This document shows positions 24,801 through 36,071 of a stretch of DNA of 64,000 bases, piece after piece; positions within the stretch are counted from its first letter, which is position 1, and the number at the start of each line of letters is the position of its first letter. The position numbers were made by a program, and so were the translations under genes. The stretch is from Platycnemis pennipes. Lineage: Eukaryota > Arthropoda > Insecta > Odonata > Platycnemididae. A model generated the notes under the pieces. It ran no database searches. It was not told where the DNA came from and saw nothing but the letters and a program-made list of their open reading frames with translations. The stretch is taken from NCBI GenBank assembly GCA_933228895.1, contig OW121853.1, positions 122,904,133 to 122,968,132 of the forward strand. Direction: 5' to 3'.

Positions 24801-26322
24801 TCCCCAAAAGCCCCTGAATGAACCCTTAGATGGATCCTGGTGGTCCCTGGCATTGATTTGGTGCAGTGGTCTCATTTTTTGCTTATTTAAAGTACTTCCA
24901 TTCAAGACAGAGGGCTGGAATTTTTTTTATCGTATGGCTGAATAAATGAAGTTTCTAATTATTTCAATCAATTTTCTATTACGCTTAGTATTTGTCTTAA
25001 AATCATATTTTTAGCTGAAAAATCTCACATTTTTCTCTGAAATCAACAATAGCATATTTCCTTGACAACCAGAGATCGGTGTGTATATCCTTTGATTTTC
25101 AAAGGACATTCAAGCCTCTAGCATTTAAATATCACGTTTTTCTGCAGGCCCATGATAGCACGTAGAAATAATTCTATATAAGAGGGGCCCAGAGTCCCAA
25201 GGGTCCCATGTTTGATGTTTCTTAAGGTTAGAAAAAAAGTTAAAAAAGAGAAACGAATAACGGTCACCGGCTCGTGCCGTTCCTCGGGTAAAAAAAGTTT
25301 TCTTCCCAGTACGAGAGACGGGCCACATAGAATATGTATAGAGGTACTTCGTGCTCTCGCTGCATGACCGTTTGGTTGGTGCACCTAAACGTGATTTGAG
25401 TCGGCAGATTAGGGCAATATGAAAATAGCTAAACATTGGTCTCACGATAAGTAGAGAATTATGAAGTTCTATCTATCATGAGCTGTTCGGCAATGCGGAT
25501 TCGCTAACCCGTTCCTTAATTAAAGGGGATAACACCATGATTTATGCTTGGTACGCAATCATTGTAAAACCTTGGATGGATCACTTGAAAGTTTCGAAAA
25601 ATCGAAAAGCATGAGGTTTTAAAAACGGCACATTCAAGGTGAAAGCTTAAAAACGTTCCAGGTTGTCTTTCATATTCTCTAGATATTTTCATGTTTTACG
25701 TGACCCTTTTAATATTCCTTGACTTTTCCCGGTTCTCCAGGTTTTTCGGAACTGTTGCAATCCTGCTATTTGTATAAAAATAGTAAAAATCAGAACATAT
25801 TTTAAGCTGCTAAATGAGCAATTCGCAAGGGCTCTTCGTAAATAAAAATCTATGATAAGAAAGCAAGATTCTCTTCGGTACAAATAGAACTACATCATTA
25901 TTTCTAACTTATTTCGATAAATCCAATGCATATTTACAAAAAGTATACTCTTCAATATATATTCTCAAAGTAGCTCTCATTGGGGCACTGCATGTATATC
26001 GGAGAACACTCACGTAGTAAACGATATAGGAATCAAATAATTAAATAATCGAAGGAATGACATAGACTACACATGCAGTTCAATATTTTTGGACTTTCCG
26101 TGCATGAAAGAGGACCAACAGTCACTCATCTCTCCGTGCACCTGGAAAACGGTCAGCGTGTCTAATACAACGACCACCATGTACAACATAGGTCACCAAC
26201 TCCTCAAATGACCGCGCTAACAGTATTCTTCAGACAGTGGTTTCCTTACAAAATAAGTTCAATGTTTTTCACACCCGTTGAATTTCAACGGGTAGCTTCC
26301 GCAAGTACTGTATAAAATAGCA
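24801..26322. other. No gene recognised
   Basis: Probably the interior of the Helitron-like sequence at first, then unrecognised AT-rich DNA with no convincing frames. Confidence 0.45.
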
Positions 26323-26932
26323 ATGTTAAAACTAGGAAAACAAAAAAATTGAGGAGGTGGAAGAGTTCTGTTACCTGGGAAGCCGAGTAACCAGCAATGA
26401 ACGAAGTAAAAAAAATTGCCAGTAGAAGAGCCCAGGCAGAAAGGGCATTGTATCAAGAGAAGATTCTGCAACGGCTGCAAATACAAGAGTGTAACTGAGG
26501 AAACATTAAATTGGAGCATATATCTTTACGGCAGTGAGGCATGGACGATGATATCAGCAGAGAAGAAAAAGTTGGAAGCATTCGAAATGTGCTGCCGAAG
26601 ACTGATGAAGATAAAATGGATCCACCCAGTGATATTCGAAGAAGTCAAGAAGAGTGGGAGAAAAGAGAAGTCTGCGTAAAGCTCTAAAATAAAGACGGGA
26701 CAAATTAATCGGCCAAATCTTGAGACACGATGGCCTAATGAAGACAATCGTTGAGGGAAAAGTGAAAGGGAAGAATAGAAAAGGCATGCCACGTATTAGA
26801 TATTTATGGAGCAAGTTGTGAAGGATGCAAAGGAGAAGAACTACGTCAATATGAATAGGTTGGCCGATGGAAGAATCCAGTGGAGGGCTGCGTCAAACCA
26901 ATCCTATGATTGTTGACGGGTGATGATGAATG
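26323..26932 (+). mobile_element. RTE-like LINE 3' end
   Basis: Starts with KLGKQKN-EEVEEFCYLGSR, reading through the end of the reverse transcriptase domain, then YLYGSEAWTMISAEKKKLEA and FEMCCRRLMKIKW, with several frameshifts, ending CCAATCCTATGATTGTTGAC. Confidence 0.85.
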
Positions 26933-26962
26933 GCAAATCTCTTCCCGGTTCGCACGTATTAG

Positions 26963-26993
26963 AGGAGTTTGAATTGGCTGCTTCCGTGAGTAA
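26963..26993 (+). repeat. 31-bp direct repeat, left of the MITE
   Basis: Starts AGGAGTTTGAATTGGCTGCT; differs from 27727-27757 at two C/T positions. Longer than any usual target duplication of a DNA element. Confidence 0.85.
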
Positions 26994-27726
26994 AGGCCGT
27001 TTTACACGGTCATTGATACTGCGCAGGCTGTTGCGAGAACACTTGCGCAAGAAATATTGCGCCGTGTAAAGCGACGACTTGCGAGGACAGCCAGCGCCAC
27101 TGCGCAAACGCTTACGAGCAAATAAGAACCTGTTCTAATCTGATGCATTCATTCGCGCAAGTTTGAAGTTTATTTTTCTCACTAGATGGTGCAGATGTAG
27201 CGGCAACGAACTTCCTGGGGAATTCTAGCAATTAAATAAGTTGTCGACGATTTAATTGGGTGTTTTTGTTTGCACTCAACTCCTTAGGTAGTGAATAAAG
27301 TCAATAACGAATAGCTAGACGATTAATCACGTGGAAGTTTAAATTTCGTTCGTCAAGTAAGAACTCGTTACCTTGGCCCTCAGCCGTTCGTTCGTGGTGC
27401 AAATTTTGGGCTAGTATACGGGCCTAGGGTCTCCACTACTATGTTTAGACTATGGCTTCAAACATATTTTAAAGTGGTGGTAATTCATCGCATCTTTCAC
27501 GTCCATTTAATTGCTACTTAACAGATCTTAACGTTATGCGATACATTGACGGTATTGCCGCAACTGAATGGTATATTGTCACTGACATAATGCACCTACG
27601 ATTGTACTGTGTATAGCTGTCAAGCGAGCGTCCTCGCAATTTTCTACGTCACGGACTTTCGCTGACGATTGCTCAAACGGAATCAACATCAACTAGCGCA
27701 GTTTCAATGACCGGGTAAAACGGCCT
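26994..27726. mobile_element. MITE with AGGCCGTTTTAC termini
   Basis: Ends AGGCCGTTTTACACGGTCAT and GACCGGGTAAAACGGCCT, 733 bp, inverted repeat of about 30 bp with few mismatches (CACTGCGC words follow). Bracketed by a 31-bp direct repeat (26963-26993 and 27727-27757). Confidence 0.8.
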
Positions 27727-27757
27727 AGGAGTTTGAATTGGCTGCTTCCGCGAGCAA
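27727..27757 (+). repeat. 31-bp direct repeat, right of the MITE
   Basis: Partner of 26963-26993, directly abutting the right terminus of the MITE. Confidence 0.85.
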
Positions 27758-27876
27758 GGCAACATTCACGGAGCGCAATGAAACTCAGCACGTGGGGCCA
27801 GTGGTGCTATCCAAGGTCGCCTTCACCCACGGCAAACGGTAAGGCGGCAGCTCGGCCACACTTGGCAGGCGCTTTA

Positions 27877-28098
27877 GGGTCATATTCAGAATCTCAACTA
27901 CAGTCACTCTTCCACTGCTTACATCCTAAAATCTCTACTTTGAGTCAAATTGGTATGCAGGTTGAGAAATCGCGCTGCATAGTACTTCGGACCATGTCGA
28001 GGAGAATCTTTATGCCCTTTTGTACTCGAAAAAGAGATTTTATGACGCAGTCAGTATAAGTGAGACTGTAGTTGAGATTCTGGGCCATACTCAGAATC
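27877..28098. mobile_element. Small foldback element
   Basis: GGGTCATATTCAGAATCTCA followed by ACTACAGTC at the left, and GACTGTAGTTGAGATTCTGG then GCCATACTCAGAATC at the right, an inverted repeat of about 30 bp around ~160 bp. Confidence 0.6.
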
Positions 28099-28497
28099 TG
28101 AACTCAGTGTTCAGCGTACGCTAGGAAGTGATACCACCTTTACGGGTAGAATGAAAGCAGCTAGCAGGGATGGCAATCGAAACCAAATTCCAATTTTTCC
28201 AAGTTCCACGTTCCGAGTTCCAATTTTTACTGTAGACGGCTTTTGGCACTGCAGAGGAACGTCAGCCGTTTTATGCCATTTATGGCAATGCAAACCCATT
28301 TATGCATTGGTGTTTGTTATCGTGTGGTCACTCAAAATATTTAGTGCTTCGAAGGTTTTGATTGCTGAGAGTTTTCTCTGAAGTTTTATTGTGAATTTTG
28401 GCACAATAGGTAAGTAGGTCTTTTGGAAAAAAAATGGAGTTCAGGGGATCAACTAGTGGATTTCTGTTGTGCGCCTTTCCCCCAGCCAAAACTTGCT

Positions 28498-29032
28498 GTG
28501 GGGCTAAATGGACCGCATGTTTTGCATGGATTTTGGAGTTTTCTTTGCTTTCATGGGGAAGGAAGTCATGGAGGATCTATTAGCTAAGCAGGATGCCGCG
28601 GAGGTCCGCAAAAAGTCACTCACAGCCCCAAAGAAGCGCGAACGCACAGCGAAAAATCCACGCAAAAATTAAGACGAACATATTTCTGTTGAGGAACTAA
28701 ATATATATATATTAATAAATGACTTTTGGTGGCGAAATCGCTTCTTTTACTTTTAATTCGCGTCTTTTTCTGTTTCTCCTTTCGAAAGCTACCTCGAAAC
28801 ACTCATTTCGCTCAAAAAACGCTATGGTTCATTTAGCCCCACCCATGGACTGGATGCGCACTTTCCAAAAAACGGCCATAAAAACATACTTCCGATGCTC
28901 ATATGGCTTGAAAAGTTTATAGCTGTTATATAGCACAAAATATTCTACAAGATAGAACGTTTTTCAGAAGTAAAATTGCCTAAATACGCCCTCCAGGACG
29001 TCGAAAACGAAAAACGGTCCATTTAGCCCCAC
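28498..29032. mobile_element. MITE with perfect 18-bp termini
   Basis: GTGGGGCTAAATGGACCG at 28498-28515 is the exact reverse complement of 29015-29032. A third TTTAGCCCCACCC word lies inside at 28830. Length 535 bp, no coding capacity and no obvious target duplication. Confidence 0.7.
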
Positions 29033-29284
29033 CCTCCCCTAAATTTTCAATAGTTTCACTGTTGGGAGCGAAATGTAGAAGCGACACTAAACTGAATGAA
29101 ACTTGGGGAGGAGCTAAGCTCCAGACGATACGACATCGAAGTCGAAACTACTCTGGGTCGAAACTAAACAAATGCCCCGAAACGAAACCACACACGAATT
29201 AGATTTCACACCGGTGGGACCTTGTGCTTCGTCTTCGCACGGTTTAGTTTCGCACCACACTTGGAATGGTGATGATTGACTTAA

Positions 29285-30013
29285 GGAGGTTGATCCGAAA
29301 AGTGAAAGTCATGTCATTTTTTCATATTTTCAGCACTTCTAGAACTAAAGTTCCTCTGTATAATATAGTAAAGATAATTATACCAACCCATACTCCTTTT
29401 TGCACAAATTGCATTTGAAATTACATACGATTAACGGCGATAATGGCCATCACATGGGAATATAACGTTTAAAAATACCATAGTGGCATGTCATTTTTGC
29501 ATAAAACTATTTCATGCGTAATTTCACAAGAAATAAAATGACACGAAAAAAAGGCATCAACCCACCGTATTTTTCGCTAAATCCACCAATTTCTGCGCTT
29601 GTAGCAGACGAAATGCGTTAGTTGTCTTCAAGTGGTGCTGCGGTCGCTCTAGCCAAAATGTATGGCGTATGAATGATATCATTACTAATGAGATATTAAA
29701 GCATATTTCAGAAAAATATTATAACATAATGTTTCATAGTAATATTCTGGTGTTATAAATTAGTAAATTCATTGAGTACATGAATTTATTTCTTTAAAGT
29801 AAATGCTGAATTTACTCCATAGTCGCGCTGATTAAAATTATCATAAAAAAGAAATCCTTCGACTTTACATCGTATTTCTTGTGATACTTATGACTTTCAA
29901 TAGCTTAGGTAATTTTCTTCGTGAAGTAAGGATCACTTAGCAGGCATATACTCGTACTTAAATTAATAAGATTCCTCAGACCACTTGACTCAAGCAGTCG
30001 CGAGCCAACCTCT
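29285..30013. mobile_element. TTAA-flanked MITE, copy 1 (piggyBac-type)
   Basis: Flanked by TTAA (29281-29284, 30014-30017). Ends GGAGGTTGATCCG and CGCGAGCCAACCTCT. Matches 33406-34135 in reverse over about 730 bp. Confidence 0.82.
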
Positions 30014-30017
30014 TTAA

Positions 30018-31283
30018 GTGACGCGTGTATTAACTTGTCTGTGCAGTGATCGTTCTTTAGTAAAACTTCGTGCACTAGGATATGGAGGCATCGTTAATGT
30101 TGGAGGATCCAACACGATCCAACTGTCCCAATAATTTATCATTGTTATTTTTCAAATCAGGTTAGTACAAATGTAGAATAAAATAAAGATAGGAATGTTA
30201 AGCAATCCCGTGCATCTTTGCAACCAAATTATTTTTCATCAGAAAGTCGGTACCCGGAAGCAAATAGGGGAAGAGCCTGCATACGAAACTACATTTCAAG
30301 TGTTGTAAAATACGAGGTGGAAAAAGAAATAAATAACATATTTCTACTATCTTAAATAAAAATATATCTTTGAAAATTGCATTTCATTTGTATGCATGGA
30401 CAAAGTGATAAAGAAGTTACATACTTATTAGTCGGAGATGTTAGCTTCTTGGTGTAGCCTACTTTAAGGAGAAAGGAGCAAAAGTGTTTGCAGTTAAAGC
30501 GGAAGAAAAATCTGTTTTAAAATTTCATTCCAAGTTTATTTCAATTTCAGCACGGTGTTCTCCATAAGCAATTGAAGGTTTCACGTTTATTGTCCTTTAA
30601 ATGCTCTACTGCTCTTTTTCGACAATGAATCATCTATCGCATTTTGGAAATTCCTCAGTGTAATCAGTTCAAATTTTTAATATTTAAATTCCATCCACAT
30701 CAAAATATTAGATCTATTATCTATAAATTAACTGTCCGTTTAAATTCAACGGAGTCTGAAAAATAGAAATGTTAGTAACTGATTACCAATTTAAAAATTT
30801 AGGTAACCCTTATAATCAGGTTCATATTACCTACCGGTCCCACGATTATTGCCCTTTAGGTTTGTCTTTAGTCACAATTCTCTTTTTCATTCGTCAGCAT
30901 AACATTCATGTAAAGTGCCTGCACCTAAAGGGTATTCAAAACAAACGCCAAGAAACCTTAATGCTCGTGTATATCGTGTGTCACGCAAAGGTAGGCGGTA
31001 CACTTGGCTAAATAATGTTGTTTACAATTTTGGTTGGCGAGTGCCAACAATGGATCTAGCAGGACATTCCTGTGCATTTCATACATAGTATTCAGTAACA
31101 CTTCATCGAAGATAGGTTAATACCAACACTCAACGTTTTAATCTCATCACCTTTGCTACAATCACATGGGTCGAAACTATTGCCTCTTTTCCCCCTCCAC
31201 TCTGCTTTCGAGGTTGAAACTTAACTACGTGCAAAGGAGTTTAGCGCAGTTTAGTTTCGCTCCCGAAAGTAACGTTTCGTCCT
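30018..31283. other. No gene recognised
   Basis: AT-rich sequence between the TTAA MITE copy 1 and the 2-kb TIR element. GAAACTAAAC/GTTTAGTTTC words near 31240 recur at 29085-29250, suggesting an older repeat split by later insertions. Confidence 0.4.
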
Positions 31284-31763
31284 GGGGGGTCATTCTGTAT
31301 TTCCTTGATTCCGTACCGATCGGTTGCGCTCGGAGTCCAACCGATCGGTGAAGTTTCCGTAACGACTGGACCTCCGACACCGACGGAGCCCCAGCCAGGG
31401 ATTCTGTAAGCAAGTCGGTGACTTTCCAGTCGGTAAGGTGACGCATCCGCCCCTTCTATTTTTAATCGTCGAAGATTGATGACGTATTACATTTTCACCA
31501 ATGGGGAAAGAAGAAACAGATGAAGAGCATAATTCGATTGCCACGGATCATTCACGAAGTAAACAGCTGTTTGTTCCCACGGAAGATTCATTGACAAATG
31601 CGGAGTGAATAATATTACAAACTAATGAAACGTACTTATTATCATTGTAATGCATGTAGTAAAACTCGCTCCTCTGTCAATATGTGGTACTCTATAACAT
31701 TCGAGATTTATCTGGTTTATGAAGTATTGTTTGCGATTAGATTCATGCGGTACATTTTATTAG

Positions 31764-31793
31764 CTCGTGCAAATATCTTGATATTTGCACGAG
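31764..31793. repeat. Perfect hairpin, 14-bp arms, 2-nt loop
   Basis: CTCGTGCAAATATC (31764-31777), TT, then its exact reverse complement (31780-31793), inside the 2-kb TIR element. Confidence 0.85.
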
Positions 31794-32140
31794 TTATAGT
31801 TTAATTCAATGCATTCTTTATTAGTTTTTTCTTCACGAAATTTTATTTTATTTTATCATAACATTCTAAGTATTTCAGGTGTTTCAAGATGAGTATTACA
31901 TTCGTCTAAGTGTATTTCCCTGCTACCATTATGTCATCATATATAAAATTTAATCATTGCGAGTTCCATCAACGCAACGGAGTACTTAATTTTTATGGTT
32001 TACGATTCTTGGCATCCGAAGTGAATTTCACTAACTTTGATCATCTTCTCTTATGAGATGGTGCCTGCCCTACCTTGAGTGGTTTGATTTACTGGATACA
32101 TTACTAATTAGTGTAGAATCATTCAGTTCGTGTCTTCTAC

Positions 32141-32160
32141 ACCGTCCGTGTACGGACGGT
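32141..32160. repeat. Near-perfect 20-bp palindrome
   Basis: ACCGTCCGT, GT, ACGGACGGT. Lies in AT-rich sequence in the middle of the 31.3-33.3 kb TIR element. Confidence 0.8.
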
Positions 32161-33405
32161 GGATTAGTGGATGAGTGAACTTATTATGTCTGTGTTATTG
32201 AACGTGCGCGTCAGTTTATCTTATTCTCACACATATGTCTATGTAGAAATCGAATAAATCTTATTACTATAGCGTAAACATATCGTCTGCTGTGTCATAA
32301 TATTCCTTTAACCCTTGACAGTGTTTTTTTAAGGGACCTCAAGATATTAGGAAGTTCGCAAGGATTTGAATGCAAATGACATAGGTAAGACCTACAGTTG
32401 ATTTATAGGAATGAGTGAATCTTGAGCGAGCTTGAATCATTATTGTAAATAGTAAAGATACGAGTGATTGTCGTATGTTGTCAACAATCACATCCAATCA
32501 TGTGAAGTTCGCAAGTATATGCAAAAACAGTAAAGCATCAACGTTATATTGTTAAAACAGGTAGGTACCTACTCGAGGAAATACCTATATTGACGTGTTT
32601 TAGTAACATGTTCCATATTAGTACTAGAATTCTTCCTGCTGATTAAATCATTAGTATTTCATCATTGAAGTATTATGCCTAATTAGGTATAATACTTAGA
32701 TAGGCTACATAATAGAATTCCCGCTCAAGCTAAATTTCAACTGATATTTTTACGTAGGAGTGCAGCAAGTCACAAAAGTTCTTAGAAAGTATGATCTCAA
32801 AGAGAATCAATGACTACGTAAGGACATTCATCTAGCCTAAAAATCGCTCATTGACTGGTAACAACTTAATTCGGACAACTCGTGTAACATATATATGTAT
32901 TGTACTATTTACGCTATTTCGATTATTATCTCGCTATTTTCGGCAAAAGTGGATCTAGAAAACAGAAAATTTTGTTCCAAAGTTACTTCTTTCATTAGAC
33001 GGTGTACATTTCATTATAAGATGCGCAATTAATGAACTACTAGCACAGAATGATTTGCTAACTGAGCAATATAATCACTATGAATGTTTGATGACCTTCT
33101 TGCATGAAATTATATGATTTCTTCGCATACTTAAATCTCGACCCGACTAATTTCTCACGTACCGACAGCTCAAGCCTGTCGGTAGGATTCACCGTCACCC
33201 ACCGACTAGAATTCGCCGGCTCACCGATCGGGTGCTTACAGAATCTCTCGTGCCGTCCGTCGGAGTCGGTTGGCCGTCCCACCCGACTGGAGGCCACCGT
33301 ACCGATCGGTAGGCAGTTACAGAATGACCCCCCGTCGAAACTTAACTCCCTAGTTCATATCATTTCGTTCTGGGATGAAGTCCCTGGGAAGAAGGGAGGA
33401 TTTAA

Positions 33406-34135
33406 GGAGGTTGTCTCGCGACTGCTTGAGTCAAGTTGTCTGATGAATCTTATTAATTTAAGTACGAGTATATGCCTGCTAAGTTATCCTTACTTAACAA
33501 AGAAAATTACTTATGCCATTGAAAGTCATAAGTATCACAAGAAATACGATGGAAAGACGAAGGATTTATTTTTTATGATAATTTTAATCAGCTCGACGAT
33601 GGAGTCAATTCAGCATTTACTTTGCAGAAATAAATTCATGTACTCAATGAATTTAATAATGTATAACACCAGAATATTACTATCAAACATTATGTTATAA
33701 TATTTCTTGAAATATTCTTTAATATCTCATTAGTAATGATATTATTTACACGCCAACCGTTTTGGCTACAGCGACCGCAGAGCCACTTGAAGTCAACTAA
33801 CGCATTTCGTCTGCTACAAGCGCAGAAATTGGTGCATTTAGAGAAAAATACTGTGGGTTGATGCCCTTTTTAGTGTCATTTTATTCCTTGTGAAATTACG
33901 CTTAAAATATGTTTTTTTGCAAAAATGAAATGTCAATATGGTATTTTTAAACGTTATATTCCCATGTGATGGCCTTTCTCGCCGTTAATCGCATGTAATT
34001 TCAAATGCAATTTGTGCAAAAAGGAGTATTGGTTGGTATAATTATCTTTACTTTATTACACAGAGGAATTTTAGTTCTATAAGTGCTGAAAATATAAAAA
34101 AAATGACATGACTTTCACTTTTCGGATCAACCTCC
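33406..34135. mobile_element. TTAA-flanked MITE, copy 2, inverted
   Basis: Flanked by TTAA (33402-33405, 34136-34139). Ends GGAGGTTGTCTCGCG and CGGATCAACCTCC. Its termini differ from those of the piggyBac copy at 48.7 kb, so a different transposase would be needed. Confidence 0.82.
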
Positions 34136-34303
34136 TTAAGTCTGTTCGCCACTAAAAGAATAAACGATAGGATAACGGAGAGGAGAGCTGAGTCACATTA
34201 ATCTCAGAACGCATGACAAGTGACGATGATCCGCCCTAAGAAACGACAAGGAATAAGAATGGGATTTAATGGATAACGATTGGAGAAGGAAACGATAAGA
34301 CAA

Positions 34304-34500
34304 TGGTGAAACCCGACGCCGGCATGTTCCCAAATATAAACGAATAGCACTGGGGGGTCCATAGTTTTAAGATCTATTTGACGGGCGGAGAGCCGAACTT
34401 GAAGTGAACTAAACACAGCGCCTAAGCTGAGAACCCAATGAGACATCTAGCAGGATTGGAACCCGGAGCCCAAAGGAGGAAAGCCAGGACTCTCGCTGAA
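34304..34500 (-). mobile_element. tRNA-derived SINE, diverged copy
   Basis: Complement of GAAACCCGACGCCGGCATG at 34308 and a B-box-like GGTTCCAATCC (complement near 34452-34462). Decayed body between them. Confidence 0.45.
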
Positions 34501-34959
34501 ACTCGGCCATAATTTAACTGATGATTCTACGCAGTGACGAATAATGACGTGATTACTATGTTCCCTGCCGAGAATGCTGCAGGTGTTAGCGTAAACGGCG
34601 GTACGGCATTAAAACAGAAATCATGACAACCACAAACAGGAAATCGACCTTAAACAATATAAATGAAATACGAACCGTCAGCGCCGATCGAAGACGCAGA
34701 TACTGCTACAGTATTACAGGCAAAGGAAAAAATTTAAATTACAGCATTTACAAAGTAAAAAATATCTCGGTGGTCTCATTTCTCTCAACATAAGGCACTA
34801 GCTTAGCTGCAAACGCTGTTACAGCACGTTTACTACACGTACTTCAGTTGTAATTTTTAATAACTAAAATACTGTGGAGAGAAAATAAATAATTATCCCC
34901 ATGAGTATATGATTCGATCCTATTCGACGCTCTGCATTGATTTCATAAAAGGTATATAC

Positions 34960-35318
34960 GTAAAATGATGGCAGTGATGCATGGATGATAACAGCAGCAT
35001 AGGAGTCAAGATTTCGGGGATCGAGAAAGGATATAGAAGAATGGTGAAGGTAAATTGGATTGACCGAGTGACAAACGATGAGTGAGTGAAAAGAGAAGTC
35101 TGGTTGACCTAATCGGCCATTTGTAGAGACACGATATCCCGCTTAAGACAATCTACAGGGGAAGAGTGAACGGGGAAAAATGGCAAGGGAAGGCCTCGTA
35201 TGAGATACATGGAACAAGATGTGAATGAAATGTAAAAGAGAAGAATAAGACTAGAATGAAGAGGTGAGCTGACAGGAGACTCGAATGGAGATCTGCGTCA
35301 AACCAATCAAACCGTCAA
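34960..35318 (+). mobile_element. RTE-like LINE 3' end, strongly degraded
   Basis: Recognisable words are GGCAGTGATGCATGGATGAT, the DRVTNDE segment, GGGAAGGCCTCGTATGAGAT and the terminal TCTGCGTCAAACCAATCAAA. Several deletions. Confidence 0.75.
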
Positions 35319-35335
35319 TCAGCGGTGACAGCAGA

Positions 35336-35665
35336 AGTACTTCTAGTTCGTTCTCGACCGACAGCTGAGGTCATTTGCGCCATTTAGGATAGGCGGGTAA
35401 TTGGGTAATGGTAGGATCATTTCAGGGAACGAAGGAAGGATGGAGAGAAAACCCGGCGTCGGCATTTGCCTACTACCAAAGACAGGCGCCAAGGGGACCA
35501 CGGCTTAACGTCCCATCCGACGGACGGAGTGATGAACCGGAAATGCCCTCCACTAGGCAATCAAGTAGGGAGCGGTTTGCCACTGAAAAGTCCACCACTT
35601 CCGGGAATCGAACCCGGTCCCTCGGGATGAGAGCCACTCAAACCCGATCCCCGGCACTCCCCAGA
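35336..35665 (-). mobile_element. tRNA-derived SINE, fullest copy
   Basis: On the minus strand the head carries a perfect B-box-like GGTTCGATTCC (complement of 35604-35614) preceded by CATCCCGAGGGACC, then a body with CCGTCCGTCGGATGGGACG, GTGGTCCCCTTGGCGCC, GACGCCGGGTTTTCTC and a tail CCTAAATGGCGCAAATGACC. No tRNA cloverleaf is possible, so this is a SINE rather than a tRNA gene. Confidence 0.7.
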
Positions 35666-35694
35666 CTGAAGTAACACAATATTGGGGCACCCTT

Positions 35695-35781
35695 GTTAGA
35701 TTCTCCATCTCCGCCAATCATTGCCCAGAAGACAATGAGCGAGTCAGTCATCGAAACGTCGGCGGAGATGGAGAATCTAAC
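35695..35781 (+). repeat. 21-bp perfect inverted repeat with possible hammerhead remnant
   Basis: GTTAGATTCTCCATCTCCGCC is spelled in part here: GATTCTCCATCTCCGCC; 35695-35715 is the exact reverse complement of 35761-35781. The 45-nt loop ends CATCGAAACGTC, which with a CAGAAGA word upstream resembles a decayed hammerhead of Penelope-like elements. Confidence 0.55.
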
Positions 35782-36071
35782 CCGGATGAAGAACCAAGAA
35801 GAAGTTAACACGCCAGGAAAGCACAAGAACAGAAATTGGTCCTACTAAACAATTTTCGTTCTCCCGCAATAATCTCGTGGCACCCCTGTAGCTGTTTCCC
35901 TGGAACCCTGAAGTGCCGCGGACACCGGTTTGGAACTACTAATCAAGATGCACAGTAAAGGGATGTCACATATTCACATGCATCCTCAAACAACACGACT
36001 GGCGCGAAGGTAATTCGGTGCGACGACAGATAGGTACGACGGGTTGCTCTCAATCCATAAGCTTCGTGATC

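Larger units (their letters stand above)
31284..33333. mobile_element. TIR element of 2.05 kb with ACCGATCGGT repeats
   Basis: Ends GGGGGGTCATTCTGTA (31284) and its exact reverse complement at 33318-33333. Both subterminal ~170 bp are GC-rich and carry several copies of ACCGATCGGT and ATTCTGTAAGCA words in inverted order; the middle is AT-rich and holds two strong hairpins (31764-31793, 32141-32160). No transposase recognised, superfamily unknown. Confidence 0.7.

Noticed and set aside
27733..28059. 108-codon plus-strand frame
   Set aside because: It spans the flank repeat of one MITE and most of a small foldback element; no domain and no splice context.
33104..33700. A 198-codon plus-strand frame, one of the longest in the window
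   Set aside because: It runs from inside the right terminus of the 2-kb TIR element, across unique sequence and into the TTAA MITE copy 2, so it crosses two element borders and cannot be an old gene.
35604..35614. Perfect tRNA B-box
   Set aside because: No acceptor or anticodon stems can be built around it; the rest matches a SINE family seen elsewhere in the window.
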